Made by a program: the position numbers and the translations under genes. The notes below the pieces were generated by a model, which was given only the letters and a program-made list of their open reading frames with translations, ran no database searches and was not told the DNA's origin. Positions 45,636 to 57,784 of a DNA stretch of 64,000 bases are shown piece by piece (the first letter of the stretch is position 1; each line of letters starts with the position of its first letter). This DNA is from Coriolopsis trogii (lineage: Eukaryota; Basidiomycota; Agaricomycetes; Polyporales; Polyporaceae): the NCBI GenBank assembly GCA_020543525.1, contig JAHYIO010000001.1:1054001-1118000 (forward strand), in the 5' to 3' direction.

Positions 45636-47268
45636 ATGTCCGACCCCTCCTACCCCCAGTATCCCCCGCCCACGCTCTCTCACGGCGACGACTCCAAGGC
45701 CAACTACGACGACCTCATCGACCAATACGCCTCTCCATATGGCAACCAACCCCATAAGACATACGCCGTCAACCCCGCTGCCCTCGCCAGTCACGCTCGC
45801 CAGCCGTCATATCCCTTGTCCAAACAGTCGCACGACACCTCACCAGACTTCAAGAGTGCGGCCACCCATGCTCAGAACCCCTCTGAATGCTGGGGATATC
45901 CACCTGTCTCCAAGGAGTCTACTGTAGACACTGAAAAGGACAAGTCATGGCGGAGTGTATGTTATCTGTTCCCTCTTTCCTTACGTCTCCCTTACATCTC
46001 GTTCTCTAGTACATCCCTGACTCATGGGCATGTCGACTCTATCTCCTCACCGTCCTCGTCGAGACCACAATCGACTTGGCCATCGAGGGTGATATCATTC
46101 TTCGCTTCCATGAAGCTGGCACCTCAGATAGCGATGACATGGCCACCCGCCGTATGCCCGTCTACCTTTCCATATTCGCTTTGGCCCAGTACGTTCTGCC
46201 AGTGCATCTTCATCCCCTTAATCCTCACCTCTCTTCCAGCGTATTCCAGTTCGCCATGGCCTTGGATGCAGTCTGGGCTCGAAACACCCTGCAGTTCATC
46301 AGTCTCGCGTATGTCCACCCCTCATCCCCTCCCTTCCTCCAGCTTACCGTCCTTCAGCATCTTCAACGCCCTCTTCCTCCTCTACGCCATCATACAGATC
46401 ACAGAAATCAACGCCGTGCAGCTCGGCACCGCGGAAAGCAGTTTTTCCAATATTTCTATCCACGCCCTCGCCATTGTCATTCCTGGTGTCATCTTCATCG
46501 CCGAAATTGCCTACATCGCCCTAGGCTGGAAGATTTACACTGAGTTCGGTTGGAAGATATACAAGTTCTTAGGTGCCGACCGGAGGATCAAGACCATGTT
46601 CGCACACCACCAGATCTTCCTCTGCCTCATCAAGTTCGACCTCTTCTTCTGGGTCGGCTTTTCGATTCAGTTCATCTGGCTTGTCATCCCACATCATGAC
46701 GCAGAATTCTACCTCACATGTGCCGCTCTTCCTCTGTCCGTGATTGTCCTTGTCGAGGGCCACCTGGCAGCACGGCATGAGAATAAGCTCATGATACTCA
46801 CTTTCATGACGGGTTGCGGCGGTGCTCTTGTCTACTTTGTCTATAAGGTTCGTGATGGTAGCTTAGCGATCGCCCGCACCGCTCACGTCCCACTAGCTCA
46901 TCAAAGTGTTCCGGTTCCGCGAGACGGACACGTTCTCCGAGGTCTGGCAGACGCTCACGACTTTCTGTATGTCCCGCGCGTTTTGTTACATATGCAGTAT
47001 GACTGAGAGCGTCCTCTTCCCTCAGCCGTGATTGCGATTATCCTGCTCATCATCACCTTCATCTTCGCGCTGCTGGTGATGAACAACTTCGGACGCGGTC
47101 TGAAGGAGCAAAGTCAGTACCTGTTTGGTCTTCAAGTCAATATTCGATTGACGTTTCCTCTCTACAGTCGCAAAGAACAAGGACAAGAAAGGCCTATCAC
47201 GCGGAAAGTCACAATACATCCATCGCGGCCCCATGAGCACTCACCCAAACCGGATGAGTATTGATTGA
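45636..47268 (+). CDS. UPF0658-family Golgi membrane protein
   Basis: Multi-pass protein of a fungal-only family placed in the Golgi in fission yeast (SPCC23H3.04-like). Seven exons (45636-45956, 46010-46188, 46240-46308, 46358-46847, 46897-46966, 47026-47112, 47168-47268) sum to 438 residues. The first about 110 residues are soluble and Ser/Pro/Tyr-rich. Then come YIPDSWACRLYLLTVLVET, TTIDLAIEGDIILRF, a MALDAVWARNTLQFIS segment, ISIHALAIVIPGVIFIAEIA, IKFDLFFWVGFSIQFIWLVI and LIKVFRFRETDTFSEVWQTL, giving seven or more membrane helices. The tail KNKDKKGLSRGKSQY is basic, ending HPNRMSID. Molecular function unknown. It is divergent from the MFS gene and convergent with the glycosidase. Confidence 0.88.
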
Positions 47269-48280
47269 TGTATTGTGTCTCGTCGAACCATCAACGGACT
47301 TGTACGATCACTCCTCCAGTTGTATCATCTCCCCCAGCCCAGTGTGCCCACCACCCCGGCACCGACCGTGCGCAACGGTCTCGATCTCTTACTTATTGAA
47401 TGGACACAGCTCTGCTTCATACTTACAATCCTGCAATAGTACCCGCCCCCTCCCATCCTCCCACCTATTCTTGTCGCGCCGCCATCGCTTGCATCACGCA
47501 GGCTCTCTCTCTCGCTAGCTCCTACGACCCTGGAAGCCTCATCTCACCTTCCCTCGTATCATATGTCCCCCACGCCCGACCTTTAGTCGTCGGTTGCTGG
47601 CTACACAACCGCGCACCGGGCGGCGTTTCGAACTCGTCTTCTCAACACCTGTCTTGCCACACGCCGTACATCTCGCCCTCGCCCACCCTTCGTTTTCGCA
47701 TGTTACGTCCGTTTGCACGCCATTCCGTCGGTTTCCGGTCGGTCTCCGCTTCAGGATCAGGATCTCCACACATTGACAAGTTGAGCTAGATAGTATTCGC
47801 TTTGTTTATTCGCTATTGTCCAGTATCCTGCGTCCCGTTCCCGTCCTCGCTCGCGCGCTCTCTCTGTCTCTTCCTCGACGCCGTGCACGCGGCGCAGGGT
47901 GGTAGAGGGACACGCGCGCATATTGTATTGCTAGTACAATGCAAAAACGTTGCACGTTTGAAACGAACCTCTTCTGGAACCTCGGTTGGGGACACAGGGA
48001 CACTGCCCCCAGGCCCAGGGCGCAGCTGGCGTCCCGCCGCGACCCTCTTGGGGGTCAGATCATTTTGCAGGGTTGGACACCCGACGTCACTCAAGGATCA
48101 GTCTCAATTTTGAGCACGACGATCGCTTGGCACCGCAGCATGTATTTATGTAGGTGGTTGTAGGGTCGAGTTTCCTCTTCAGGATTCCGGACCGAGGGTC
48201 TCGAGTTGGTTCTGACATCATGAACGAGTGTTTGCTGTGTGCTATGCACGTTGCAACATACGCATCACGGAGATGCAGTT
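47269..48280. other. Convergent intergenic region, no gene seen
   Basis: About 1 kb between the UPF0658 and glycosidase stops. Short open frames overlap on both strands without motifs. Composition is C/T-rich on the + strand from 47300 to 47500. Confidence 0.5.
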
Positions 48281-50522
48281 TTACGCTGCAACAGCGATGA
48301 ACTCGTACTCCCCGCCCTCCAGCCCGTCGATCCAGAACCTGCCCGACGTGTCGCCCTGGACCGTCTCACTCCTCACATCATCCCGCCCCTCCTCGCCATC
48401 AGCGTCAAGGCCAGTTCGAGTCGTCGTGAGCTTCGCTGTGGTGTGGTCCCCGGGGAAAGGGAGGCCGACGGTGCCCGTGGTGCCTTTGGGCGTGCGGATC
48501 TGCAGCCGGAGGGTATTCCCAGACACGGACCACTTGGAGGAGAAGAGGCCGCGGGAGGTCGAGAAGCCGCTGTCGACGTGCGAGAGGTCGCCAAGCTGGG
48601 GGATGATGGCCCAGGTCGCGCCTGCGTCACTTAGGAGCTGGATGCCGCCGATATATGTCTGGGTATGGTAGGCAGCGGCAGTCTTAGTGTCATTGTCACC
48701 CGGTCACCGGGTCTGGGGAAACGAGACTCACTGTGAGGGAGCTGGTGGGGCCCGTAGCCCACCCGTGCGCGTGCGAGATGCGCGGGTCGTTGGTGTACGG
48801 CGCATAGTGCAACTCGCCCGTGACCGAGTAGCCCTCGATGAACGTGCTGTTCGTCATGCGCGGGTCGTCGAGCATAAAGTCCGCCCACATGCGCCGCACG
48901 AGCGCGAGCGCGGTCCCCGTCCGGTTCGCCGTGAAGTGCGTTTCGAGCTCGAACCCAGAGATGAAGGGCGAGATCGCGTCTGCCGCCTCGGGTGCGGGCG
49001 CGCCGTACGATCCCCAGCGCGCCTCGAGCGCGGTGGAGATCTGGGCAACCTGCGCGGGGGAGGTGACGAGCCCGGACTTGACCGCCCACGCGTTCCCGTC
49101 TTGAGGCGCAAGCGTCGTCGTCTCGTTGTCCCGGAAGAGGCCGACGTCGGGCTGCCAGAGGAGCGGGATGGCAGCGTTCTGGATGGCGCTCGCGAGCTGC
49201 GCCCAGCGCGCGGCTGTCGCGGTCTCGTTCTGCGCGGTGGCGAGGGAAACCCCGAGGTTGAGGGTGTAGAAGAGAATGGAGTTGGCCTCGATGTTATGCC
49301 CACCCATGCCGAACCTGAGCCAGTCGGCGGCGGCGGTGACGTTCGCAAGTCCGGTGGAGTCGATCTGCGCTGCGGCCCATTCGAGCCCTAATTGCCAGGC
49401 GGGCCACTTGCCGTCGAGATAGGACTGGTCGCCGCTCCAGTGGTAGAAGTTGGCGACACCGATGAGTGCGTAGAGGTGGTATGTGAAAGAGACGATGCCG
49501 CGCTCGTTGAACGGGACGCCAGCATATGGGAGTTGTCCATCCGTGGTCTGCAGTTTGAAGAGAGAGTCGAGCGCGTTTCGGATGGAGATCAAGTCCATGG
49601 TCGTAACCGCGATGCCGGGGACAGCTATGGCCATGTCACCGCTCCAAACGAGCCTGTCTCTCTTGGCGCCGTCTGTTAGGGCTGAAGTACCGTCCGTGAT
49701 GGTAGTGTTCAACCACCAGTCAAGAGTGCCGTTCACTGACGAGTTGTTGTTGACTACACCTAAGTATATGAGGGCATCTCCTCGGGTGGGATCAATCGTT
49801 ACAAGCTGGTTGGTATATGCTCCTATAGGACATGTTCAGTACGAGCGCAAAAAAGAAACAGATAGCATTTCGGCCGCACCTGCGTACCACACACTGCAAT
49901 CTAGGATTAGTTCAGGTCCATCAGGTCCGAAGTACGACAGTACTGACCGGTTCAATTTCTCATCATTGGAATGAAACCATCCCGTGTAGTCTCGCAGGGC
50001 ATTGTCCTTCCAATGAGGCATCGCCGTGAAATGGACGGATAGGTCACCAATCGAGAGTTCTTCCTTGCCCAGGTTGACTACAGTGAGGTAACGAAACGCG
50101 CCTCGTTCCTTGTCCTTAGGGGCCACATATGTCCCCGGTGCAGTGATGTTGAATACCAAGGGTGCGTCGAGACCACTGTCTGCAGTGGCGTCGCAGGCAG
50201 CTGAAGACACCCAGAGAGAACTCTCCGAGAACGTGACACCGACACTTCCGTGGTGGGATAGGATATGGAGATTGACCAAACCGGCGATGTTCTTGCCGAA
50301 GTCATACGTGACTGAAGAGTTGAAGAGCTGAAGAATAGCGTGGTGGCCCTCGCGCCTGTGACCGTCAAGAAGGACAGTCTCGGATGTTACGGGACCACGT
50401 TTGCGAAACACGGTGACTGGGCGGACCGTCCTTGAAGAGGGTGCGAGGATGTACTGTTGATACGGGACCGCCGCGGCCGTCGCGAGGACGAGAGAGAACA
50501 GATATGAGAGCGGTCGCATCAT
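48281..50522 (-). CDS. Secreted GH78-like six-hairpin glycosidase (alpha-L-rhamnosidase family)
   Basis: Predicted secreted hydrolase of the alpha-L-rhamnosidase clan, acting on plant-derived rhamnosides or related glycans outside the cell. Four exons (49948-50522, 49880-49893, 48732-49822, 48281-48658) sum to 685 residues. The start has two Met codons in a row (50522 and 50519), followed by a signal peptide (RPLSYLFSLVLATAAAVP). A beta-sandwich precedes the helical barrel: FGKNIAGLVNLHIL, then WYAGAYTNQLVTIDPTRGD, RDRLVWSGDMAIAVPG, TDGQLPYAG and LGLEWAAAQIDS. Later: ISPFISGFELETHF, TFIEGYSVTGELHYAP and SHAHGWATGPTSSL. Exon 2 is only 14 bases but is needed for the WYAGAYT join. The RD/WSGD region and FIEGYS glutamate are candidate catalytic acids. 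Exact substrate cannot be read from sequence. Confidence 0.87.
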
Positions 50523-51124
50523 TTGGGTCCAAATCACGGATGAAGGATGCAATGCATTCTCCTTGACCTCATAAGAAAGGCACTCCTTATATCTGCAGCG
50601 GCAAGCATTCAGCTGTAGCGGCCTTGGGTCGTATAGAAAGTTCGCATGGCTCATGCGTACCGTGTATTATGTTACTCCTACATCCTGGCGGGGCAGATGA
50701 CCGGTCATACACCAGCGAAGAGACGGTGGTGGTTGATGTCTTTCACCATTCGAAGTCGTTCGCGGGTCCGCACATCCCGGCGGCGGTCATGAGTCTTCAC
50801 AAGGACGTCTTCCACGATACTCGCAATGCCGTACGTCGGCCGGGATGATGACGAGCGAGATGAAGGCCAAGGCTTCGGATTATCGAAAACAAACTATCAA
50901 AAGCAACGTCGTGGTTGGAACACCGAGGGTATACCCAACTGCAACCAGAGTGCACGGTGCAAGTGGACGGAAGATGATGTACGTACATAATGATAGTTGG
51001 AAGGACGAAGAGCGCTTCGCACGCGCGCGCGAGACACGTCTCTCGAGACGTCTCTCCGTACACGGTCCACTCCTTCCCTCATGACTTCGACAAGACATTG
51101 AGCACAGCAGGTCTGCTCATCCAA
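50523..51124. promoter_or_regulatory. Divergent promoter region, glycosidase / BET1
   Basis: No coding model. Around 51020-51055 is an inverted motif GAGACGTCTCTCGAGACGTCTC containing two AGACGTCT palindromes flanking a CTCGAG core. Confidence 0.5.
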
Positions 51125-51761
51125 ATGTCACAACGGTACGCACCTCTGCATTTGCGCCACCCGTGCCCTCGCTTACTGTGCTCGCTCGCCACGAATCAGG
51201 CACAGAACAACACTCCGAGACCGCTCCCAGCTGCTCGGCACGAATGACTACAGCACGCCACCGTCCTCGGGGCGGTCGTCACCCTTTGGGGGCCTCCAGG
51301 CCAGCGGTGCAGGGAGGGAGAACCCATTCCAGCCCATGGGACAGAGGTACGCGGACGACCTGGAGAGCCAGAACGATGAGCACCTCGAGGGTCTGACGGC
51401 GAAGGTCAAGCTGCTCAAGGATGTGAGTGCTCCCTGCGTTCGATGTCAGGGGTTTGACCCGATCTCCTACGGGACCCGCACGTAGATTACCATTGGCATT
51501 GGGAACGAGGTTCGCGAGTCGACCGTCCAGCTCAGTCAAATGGTGAGCTCCCTTGCCGCACGCTCCCCACCAACATCTCTGACGTCGTTTCACTTTGTGG
51601 GGCAGAACGATGCGTTCTCGGAGACTTCTGGTATTCTCGCAGGTACCTTCCGTCGCATGAACAATATGGCTGCAAGGCAAGGATGCCGCTGGCTATGGTA
51701 CATAGTCTTCCTTATTGTCGTCTTTTGGTTCTTCATCATTGTATGGTGGTTTCGGAGATGA
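51125..51761 (+). CDS. BET1: Qc-SNARE Bet1
   Basis: Tail-anchored SNARE that drives fusion of COPII vesicles at the early Golgi with Sed5, Bos1 and Sec22. Four exons (51125-51135, 51200-51422, 51486-51542, 51606-51761) give 148 residues. The N-terminal about 55 residues (RSQLLGTNDYSTPPSSGRSS) are unstructured. The SNARE motif runs from RYADDLESQNDEHLEGLTAK through KVKLLKDITIGIGNEVREST to MNDAFSETSGILAGTFRRMN, with the zero-layer Gln in the VQLSQM segment or nearby. NNMAARQGCRW precedes the anchor LWYIVFLIVVFWFFIIVWWF, and only two arginines follow. The first coding exon is 11 bases. Convergent with ULP1, 217 bases apart. Confident call. Confidence 0.95.
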
Positions 51762-51978
51762 CATTCACCTGCATTCTCGCTTTCACACATGTCTAAGGTC
51801 TGTGCGACGCAACCGAAAGGTAGAGAGATGACTGCGACTCCTATGTGCGGAGGCAGTAAAGCCATTACGGCTGCTGAGAATAGGATACCAAGAGCACGGA
51901 TAAGATACAGAACAAGATGTGACACAGCAGCGCGTGAGACAAAACAAGACGAGGATTTCAGACAAACAGGGCGGCAGG

Positions 51979-54370
51979 CTATGATTCGTCCTTGAGCTTC
52001 GAATGGGCAATCTCCCAAAGCATCTTTCGACGCAGGTAGGGCATGTTCGCCTGAGTGAAGGCGAAATCTTCTTCGCCCCGGGATAACGACTCCAAGAATT
52101 GGCAAGTGAAGACGCCGCAGTCATAACCATTCTCCTGCTGCGGGGTATTCTATCGAACGACCCTTGTCAGCAATAGCCATATGAAGGACAATCATAGACT
52201 AACCGGGAACACGTAGTCTTGCCAGTCTGTGAAGTCAAATGGCTTCTTTTTCTTGTCGCGATGCTCCTCGTCCAGATACTGGCGGAGATGCTGTGGCAGG
52301 ACCGAGCAGATGAGATACAGTCAGGCGAACACATCACTCTAACGTACCTTAAAGACAGTGCGGTGGTATACGTTCATGCTGTCGTACGACTCTATCCGCT
52401 TCTTGCGGAAGTTGATCGCAGCAGCAGTCCAATGGGAGTTGTTGTGATTGACGGGTATGAGGAGGACGTCCTTCGAGAAGATATCGATCTACAGAGACGG
52501 CCTTGCTCAGAATATGCGGGGCGAATAGCAGAACTCTGCGCACCTTCTTTGTCCACTTCCCCAACCTCGCCTTCTGATATCCCTGCCCTGTCAACTTTGA
52601 CCAGAAGAACGTGCTGAAGTAATGCGCGTTCAGAGGCTTCTTCAGCCCTTTCTGTCCTGGGCCGGGATTCTCCTTGGACTCCTCGGCGCGCGACAGAATC
52701 ATTTGCCCGTAGAAGTTGATAATCTCGTCGTTCAGCCACTGCTTCGGCTGTAACCGTACGATGTCTTCGTGCGAAACCTGCTCCTTGACGCATTTCGCGA
52801 TAACACCCCTCCGTCGGAAGAGCTGGTCCACCTCTGCGTCTTCTTCCGGTGGGAGAGACGCAGGTAAGGGTTTGGGTTTGGGGCGCAAACGCTCTTCTAT
52901 CTCTTCATCTTTCGCGCGACGATTGAGGCGGAGCTGATCGAGCGTCGGAACAAATGGTTTGGGAGGCTTCGGGCCTTTGAGAGCATCCTGGGCTTTCTGG
53001 ATCGCACGCTGCAGGAAATCGGGATCGACATGCTAGGAGGACGGGTCACTACAGCAGCACGGATAGGACACCATTCGAGGTACGTACATCTGGGAACGAA
53101 TGCCGCCTGTTCTCTTCCTGACGTGCTCTGGCGTGCAAGTCCACTAGTGAAGGTGATGCTAGGGAGACTGTGAGGACAGGCACTTCGAGCGATAGATGAA
53201 TGCGTACGCGCGAGAGCGCCTGATTGGTTGAGCTTTTCCAGCCGAGCTTGATAGTCAATAAGACCTAATTTCCATGGTGTCAGCCATGACATGTCTCGTT
53301 GGCAGCAGAATCAGGTCTCACTTTGGAACGACTGGTAGTCAGACCCATAACCTGTGACGACAAATCTCAGACCCGCTACCGCGTGTGCGCCTTGCGCGTA
53401 ACAACGCACCTGCAGACCGTCTGATGTTATACAGCTTCCTCATATCCCTCTCCATCTCTTCCAGGTTACGTCTCGTTTCCTCCCGCACCCGCGCCTTATG
53501 CTAAATTCAACGTCAGCGCTAACCGTTTTCTCATCAGGGAAAACATGACTCACCGCTTTAGCATGTATATGCTCCCTCTCGATGTATCGTTTCACGGACC
53601 TCTTCCGTCTGACGGGGACCTGCTTGAGTGCCTCGCGGACTTCGGGCCACGTCTGTTCCACAGCGGAACGGATCGAGGAAGAAGAGTCCTGCGTAGACGG
53701 CGGGGACATGAGCCCAGTCGAATGCGCGTCGCCAGGCAAGGCAGACACCTTTGGTTCCTGCGGGCCAGACAGGGTGTTCGTTGAGGTCGACGCCGCCGCA
53801 TTGGATTGTATGTTCGAGTACGCTTTGAGGTACGGGCGTCCTGTTCTGCCGATTTCCGGACCAGACTGGACTCGTTGGCGAGTGGCATGTAACACAGGTG
53901 GTGCGTTCACACTTTGGTTACGTGGTCTGGAGGCGTCGTGCCCTTTCGAAAACTCGGGTATAGGCCGACGCGGCGGTAGTCGGTGGCCTGTCGAAGCAGC
54001 AGGCGGTGGAGGTGCTACTGGTGGAGGTGATGGCGATGGTGATGGTACTTGTCTACTCTCAGTACTAACAGGTTGGGGATCTGGAGGAGCAGAGGCGGGA
54101 TGTGGTGTCGTGCTCTTCCAAAACGGAAGAACTACAAGGTGTCATGATCATGCTCTCAAGAACATCCAGCGGGGTCTGCTCACCACTAGACACCGTGTCG
54201 CGGACGACTTGACGGAATTCCATCCACAACCTCCCCCAGCGCGCTACCAACGCTACGTCTTGGGATGGGCTACTGTTTCCGCCTAACGGGTGATTGAATG
54301 TCGTTCTGCGTTGTTTCGGAGCGCGTAGAGGGAGCAGAGTGTCCGATGCCCTTCTCTTGAGCCCGGTCAT
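51979..54370 (-). CDS. ULP1: SUMO-specific cysteine protease Ulp1
   Basis: Processes the SUMO precursor and removes SUMO from proteins; in yeast it sits at nuclear pores. About ten exons, roughly 630 residues; the first three are 54136-54370, 53554-54080 and 53410-53500. The N-terminal half is disordered with a basic start (MTGLKRRASD, PKQRRTTF), a proline-rich run encoded by a near-repeat at 53990-54060, and a coiled-coil-like HKARVREETRRNLEEMERDM. The C48 domain has VRLQPKQWLNDEIINFYGQM, AHYFSTFFWSKL, catalytic His in NHNNSHWTAA, Asp in ESYDSMN, oxyanion Gln in NTPQQENGYD and the nucleophile in DCGVFTC. The tail RRKMLWEIAHSKL is typical. I used the ATG at 54370 (MTGLKRR); the frame upstream lacks another ATG. 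Confidence 0.92.
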
Positions 54371-55504
54371 GAAGGCACGATGCAAGCGGGCGGGGAGCGG
54401 GGAGCTACAAAGGTGCTCTGGAACTGTGGTCGGCGAAGGCGGAGCTTGTTGAGATTGTGGATGGTGGATGGGCTGATTGGGCGCGTCTTGTGCCTATGTG
54501 TGCGGATAGAGATGTGAGCGGGGGAGCTGGAAGGCCTCGCGAGGGCGAGAGGAGGCCGAATGGACGAGATGGTGGAGGGATGAGCGGGGGCGGGGACGGT
54601 GTTGAGAAGAAAGCGTGACAAGGTCGCGCAGACGCCCGTGAGCCAATGGCGCGCGGGCGTCTACATGTTTGACTCCGGTGGCTGTGATTGGTCTCCAAAA
54701 CGAAACCCTGTACTGAACGACTTAGGTTGGTCAACCCACCCACACGCAACTGTGGCTAACTTAGAAACGACGACCTGCGACCGCGGCTCTCGCTTGCCGC
54801 TGTTCATGAAGTCCCTCGTAAATGCATCGAGTAGAGCCGTGCGTCCAGATTAGTTCAGGTGCGTCCTCCATGACACGAGACCGACGGCGTAGTCGGTGGT
54901 GTCAACGGACGCTGCTCTGCTTCAGAAAGGCAGGGTACGGTGATTGATAGTACAATTTCCATTTTTGGAAGTCCGTCGACATTGCGATGCGTACCGAACA
55001 TTGCGATCGCGACTGGCGTCCAATCACATCGAGTGTACTCCTGGTACCCTCGCACTGCACTGAGCGATGTTGACTGTATGCTGCCGCATTCAGGAGCATA
55101 AGAGGCTACCTCCGGCACAGTTGACACATCACGTCGTTTTTATTTTGCCCGTGGATTACTGAACAGGTGTTATGTGCATTCGCATCGAAATCGTTTCCCA
55201 ACCATCTGCATTCCCGTTGATTTTGATTTCGTCCAACCTCCGCTAGAGGAAATCCGAAAGTCGTCCATTGCGGATTGCGGACGTGTTATTCTCGGGCCTA
55301 CGGCACAAGCTTGCAGCCGTCGGATGAGACTGCCTTCCTGGAGCTGGCCATATTGATGCTAGGAGGAAAGTGTATATAAGAGTGGAGACACTGTCTCTCC
55401 AATCAAATCACTTCTGCATCCTCGCTTCCTGTGGACACGTCCTCCCTTCTTTCTACTAGCAGAACCACTGTGAATAATCTGGCTACTCACACATCTGCAT
55501 CATC
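54371..55504. promoter_or_regulatory. Divergent promoter region, ULP1 / kinase
   Basis: 1.1 kb without a supported gene. The kinase side has a clear TATA box (listed). Frames on the - strand near 54400-54750 are C/T-rich and lack motifs. Confidence 0.5.
55371..55380 (+). promoter_or_regulatory. TATA box of the kinase gene
   Basis: TGTATATAAG lies 125-135 bases before the kinase ATG and is followed by a C/T-rich leader of about 100 bases. It is the best TATA match I saw in this window and suggests a regulated rather than housekeeping promoter. Confidence 0.6.
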
Positions 55505-56840
55505 ATGGCCGCTGCTCGTTTACCCAACTTCTCCGGAACCGTCATCAACAAGCGTTACCACATGATCCAAGCACTCGGCGCCGGGTCCTATGGTGTCGTC
55601 TACAAGGCCTGCGACCTCAGCGTGCGTACCGGCATCAAAGGAACGTACTGCGCCATCAAGGTTGTCCAGAAGGCCGGCCGCACCCTGCAAGAACTCGAAA
55701 TCATCCGCAGAGAGGTCGTCCTCCACCACGCTGTCTCCGACCATCCGAACGTTGTTACCATGTACGATGCGTTTGAAGACGATGCGTATTGCTTCATTGT
55801 GCTCGACTACTGCTCAGGTGGTGACCTCTACGGCCGTATCCGCGACTTCAACTACAGAAACAACGACGAGCGTCTCCGCAAAGCCTTCGTCGCTCTCATC
55901 GACGCCGTCGAGGCCTGCCACAAGGCTTGCGTCTTCCATCGCGACCTGAAACCCGAGAACATCCTCACGGATGAAGAGGGTAACCACCTCTTCCTGGCCG
56001 ACTTCGGTCTCGCCACCAGCTTGGCTACGACCGTCGAGCACGGATGTGGTACCTCCACTTATATGAGTCCCGGTAGGTACTATTTCACCTTGCATAATCA
56101 TAGCATACTAAACCGGGCTCTCTGTAGAATGTATCGGTCGCATGTCCCACTATCGCCCGTTCTCTACCCGCTGCAACGACGTCTGGGCACTCGGTGTCAT
56201 CCTGATCAACATGATAAGTGGCCTCCACCCCTGGGAGGTCGCGTCGCCAGAGGACCTATGCTTCTCGTATTTCCTCACACAACCGGACGTCCTCAAGGAG
56301 CAGTTTCCCATCTCTGAGGGCGCAAACGACATCCTCCAGCGCATCTTCGCACTCAACCCACTCCATCGGATCACGCTGCGCGAGCTCCGCCGGGAGGTCC
56401 TCAAACTCGACACTTTCTTCCTACCAGAAGACCAGTACTCCGATTTCCACATTTACTACGCCGCCATCGCCGCCACGGCGTCTCCCCGTCCCACGTCACG
56501 CACTCAAAACGAGAAGACAGCGCGCGCAAGTTCTGCCCAAGTGGACAGGGAGCAGGACATCGGGGAGCTTGCCCTCAGCGACGCCGTGGCAGCCTACCCG
56601 CGGGAGAAGGCTGGGGCAGTGATGAACGAAGATGACGAGGTGTGCGCGAGGTTTCCCATGGAATACGGCACGGACGGGTCGGCGAGCTCGGGCGCCTGGA
56701 GCGCAGACTCGTATACGTCTTCTGACTCAGCCGCAAGCTATGTATCGTCCGTTTTCGACAGCGTGAGTCTGGAGAAGAACATGATTGCAGAAGCATGGGG
56801 AAGAGTACGTCAGCGCTCGAGTGGGTGCCAGAGCTGGTAG
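55505..56840 (+). CDS. Ran1/Pat1-type serine/threonine protein kinase
   Basis: Two exons (55505-56072, 56128-56840) give 426 residues. Kinase core: GAGSYGVVYK, YCAIKVVQK (ATP lysine), REVVLHHAVSDHPNVVTMYD, DYCSGGDLYGRI, FHRDLKPENIL, LFLADFGLATS, STYMSPE and NDVWALGVILINMISGLHPW. The RPFSTRCNDVW segment after the activation loop and the LDYCSGGDL hinge resemble fission yeast Ran1/Pat1 and yeast Ksp1-like kinases, which control nutrient response and entry into meiosis. The C-terminal about 120 residues are Ser-rich and acidic (SSDSAASYVSSVFDSVSLEK), probably regulatory. The activation loop keeps an intact STY. Upstream promoter has a TATA box. Assignment to the broad family is firm; the specific pathway is inferred. 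Confidence 0.92.
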
Positions 56841-57415
56841 TCCGTGACCGAGTAGACATTCTTGTATCAATATGATGGTCGCGAGCACTGGGGCCGATGT
56901 ACCATGGCATATACCAACGCTAGTTCGATACCAGTGGCATTAATACACTCTGCGATTGATTGGATGGAATTGCTCGATGCTTACCGCAGCAACTGCCGCT
57001 GGTAATCGCTGTGGTACCAAGTACGACCTGCAATAGGTACCGGGCCGTGTCTACGCTTGCGCTCGAAGTCTGGTACTCACTCACATGTCGCCGACCGAGT
57101 TCACGGTATAGGCTGAAGTACACGACGAGCCTAGGTCTTTTCCTGTCAATCTGCCGATCGCCTCTCTTTAGCCTTGAACCGTACAACTCACATGACATGA
57201 GAGTTTTACCTGAACAGAGGGATGTAGGACCCATGTTCATAATTTCAGCTAGATCTGCAGCAACAGGAGACGGAGGATCCGTGCACATTGATTGAGAGGA
57301 TATAATGACCAACCCGGAACTTGAGCATCTACAGGTCAGATGGGCGGTCATATTGACAACCCTCTCTAGTGAGTGCCGTCGTACCCTCGAAATGTGATCT
57401 GTAGTCCGACAGCAA
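56841..57415. other. Intergenic, no gene seen
   Basis: Follows the kinase gene. An open frame of 172 codons on the - strand (56920-57438) has no motif, and the opposite strand is also open in part; I do not support either. Confidence 0.45.
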
Positions 57416-57784
57416 TCAGCGCATCGTAGAGGTGACACGGATAAGCTGGTCGTGTCCTAGTTTCATGATGCGGGCGGATTCGGGACTCAAGCCAGGGACA
57501 GGTGTCCTGAGTCTTGACATATCATGGTGCAACTCCCACAAAGCTGTCGGTGGTGCGATCCATTGGTCAGCGAGACATTTTCGCGCTGCTTCGAGACGGT
57601 GTTCGTTCGTTCCCGCGCGCACTGCTCCATGACGGTGATAATGCGTATATACGCTGGCACATTCCTCGTGAGCGACGCCGAAGAATGCAGCGCGCGCCGA
57701 AGAGGATGCGTAGTGTGATGCCGTCCGGGGTTGTTGCGATGACGCCGAACTTCCAGAGGGACAAGAATGCGCCTGAGGAGACAA
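57416..57784 (-). other. Possible coding exon, unidentified
   Basis: A - strand frame ends with CASVYTHYHRHGAVRAGTNE, then RLEAARKCLADQWIAPPTAL and SARIMKLGHDQLIRVTSTMR before a stop. The composition is like a real soluble protein and a good acceptor (TCCTCAG) precedes it at about 57773. Another overlapping - strand frame reads KGFVSSGAFLSLWKFGVIAT. No upstream ATG exon could be joined with confidence and no family is recognised, so this may be a 3' exon of an unmodelled gene or chance. Confidence 0.3.
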
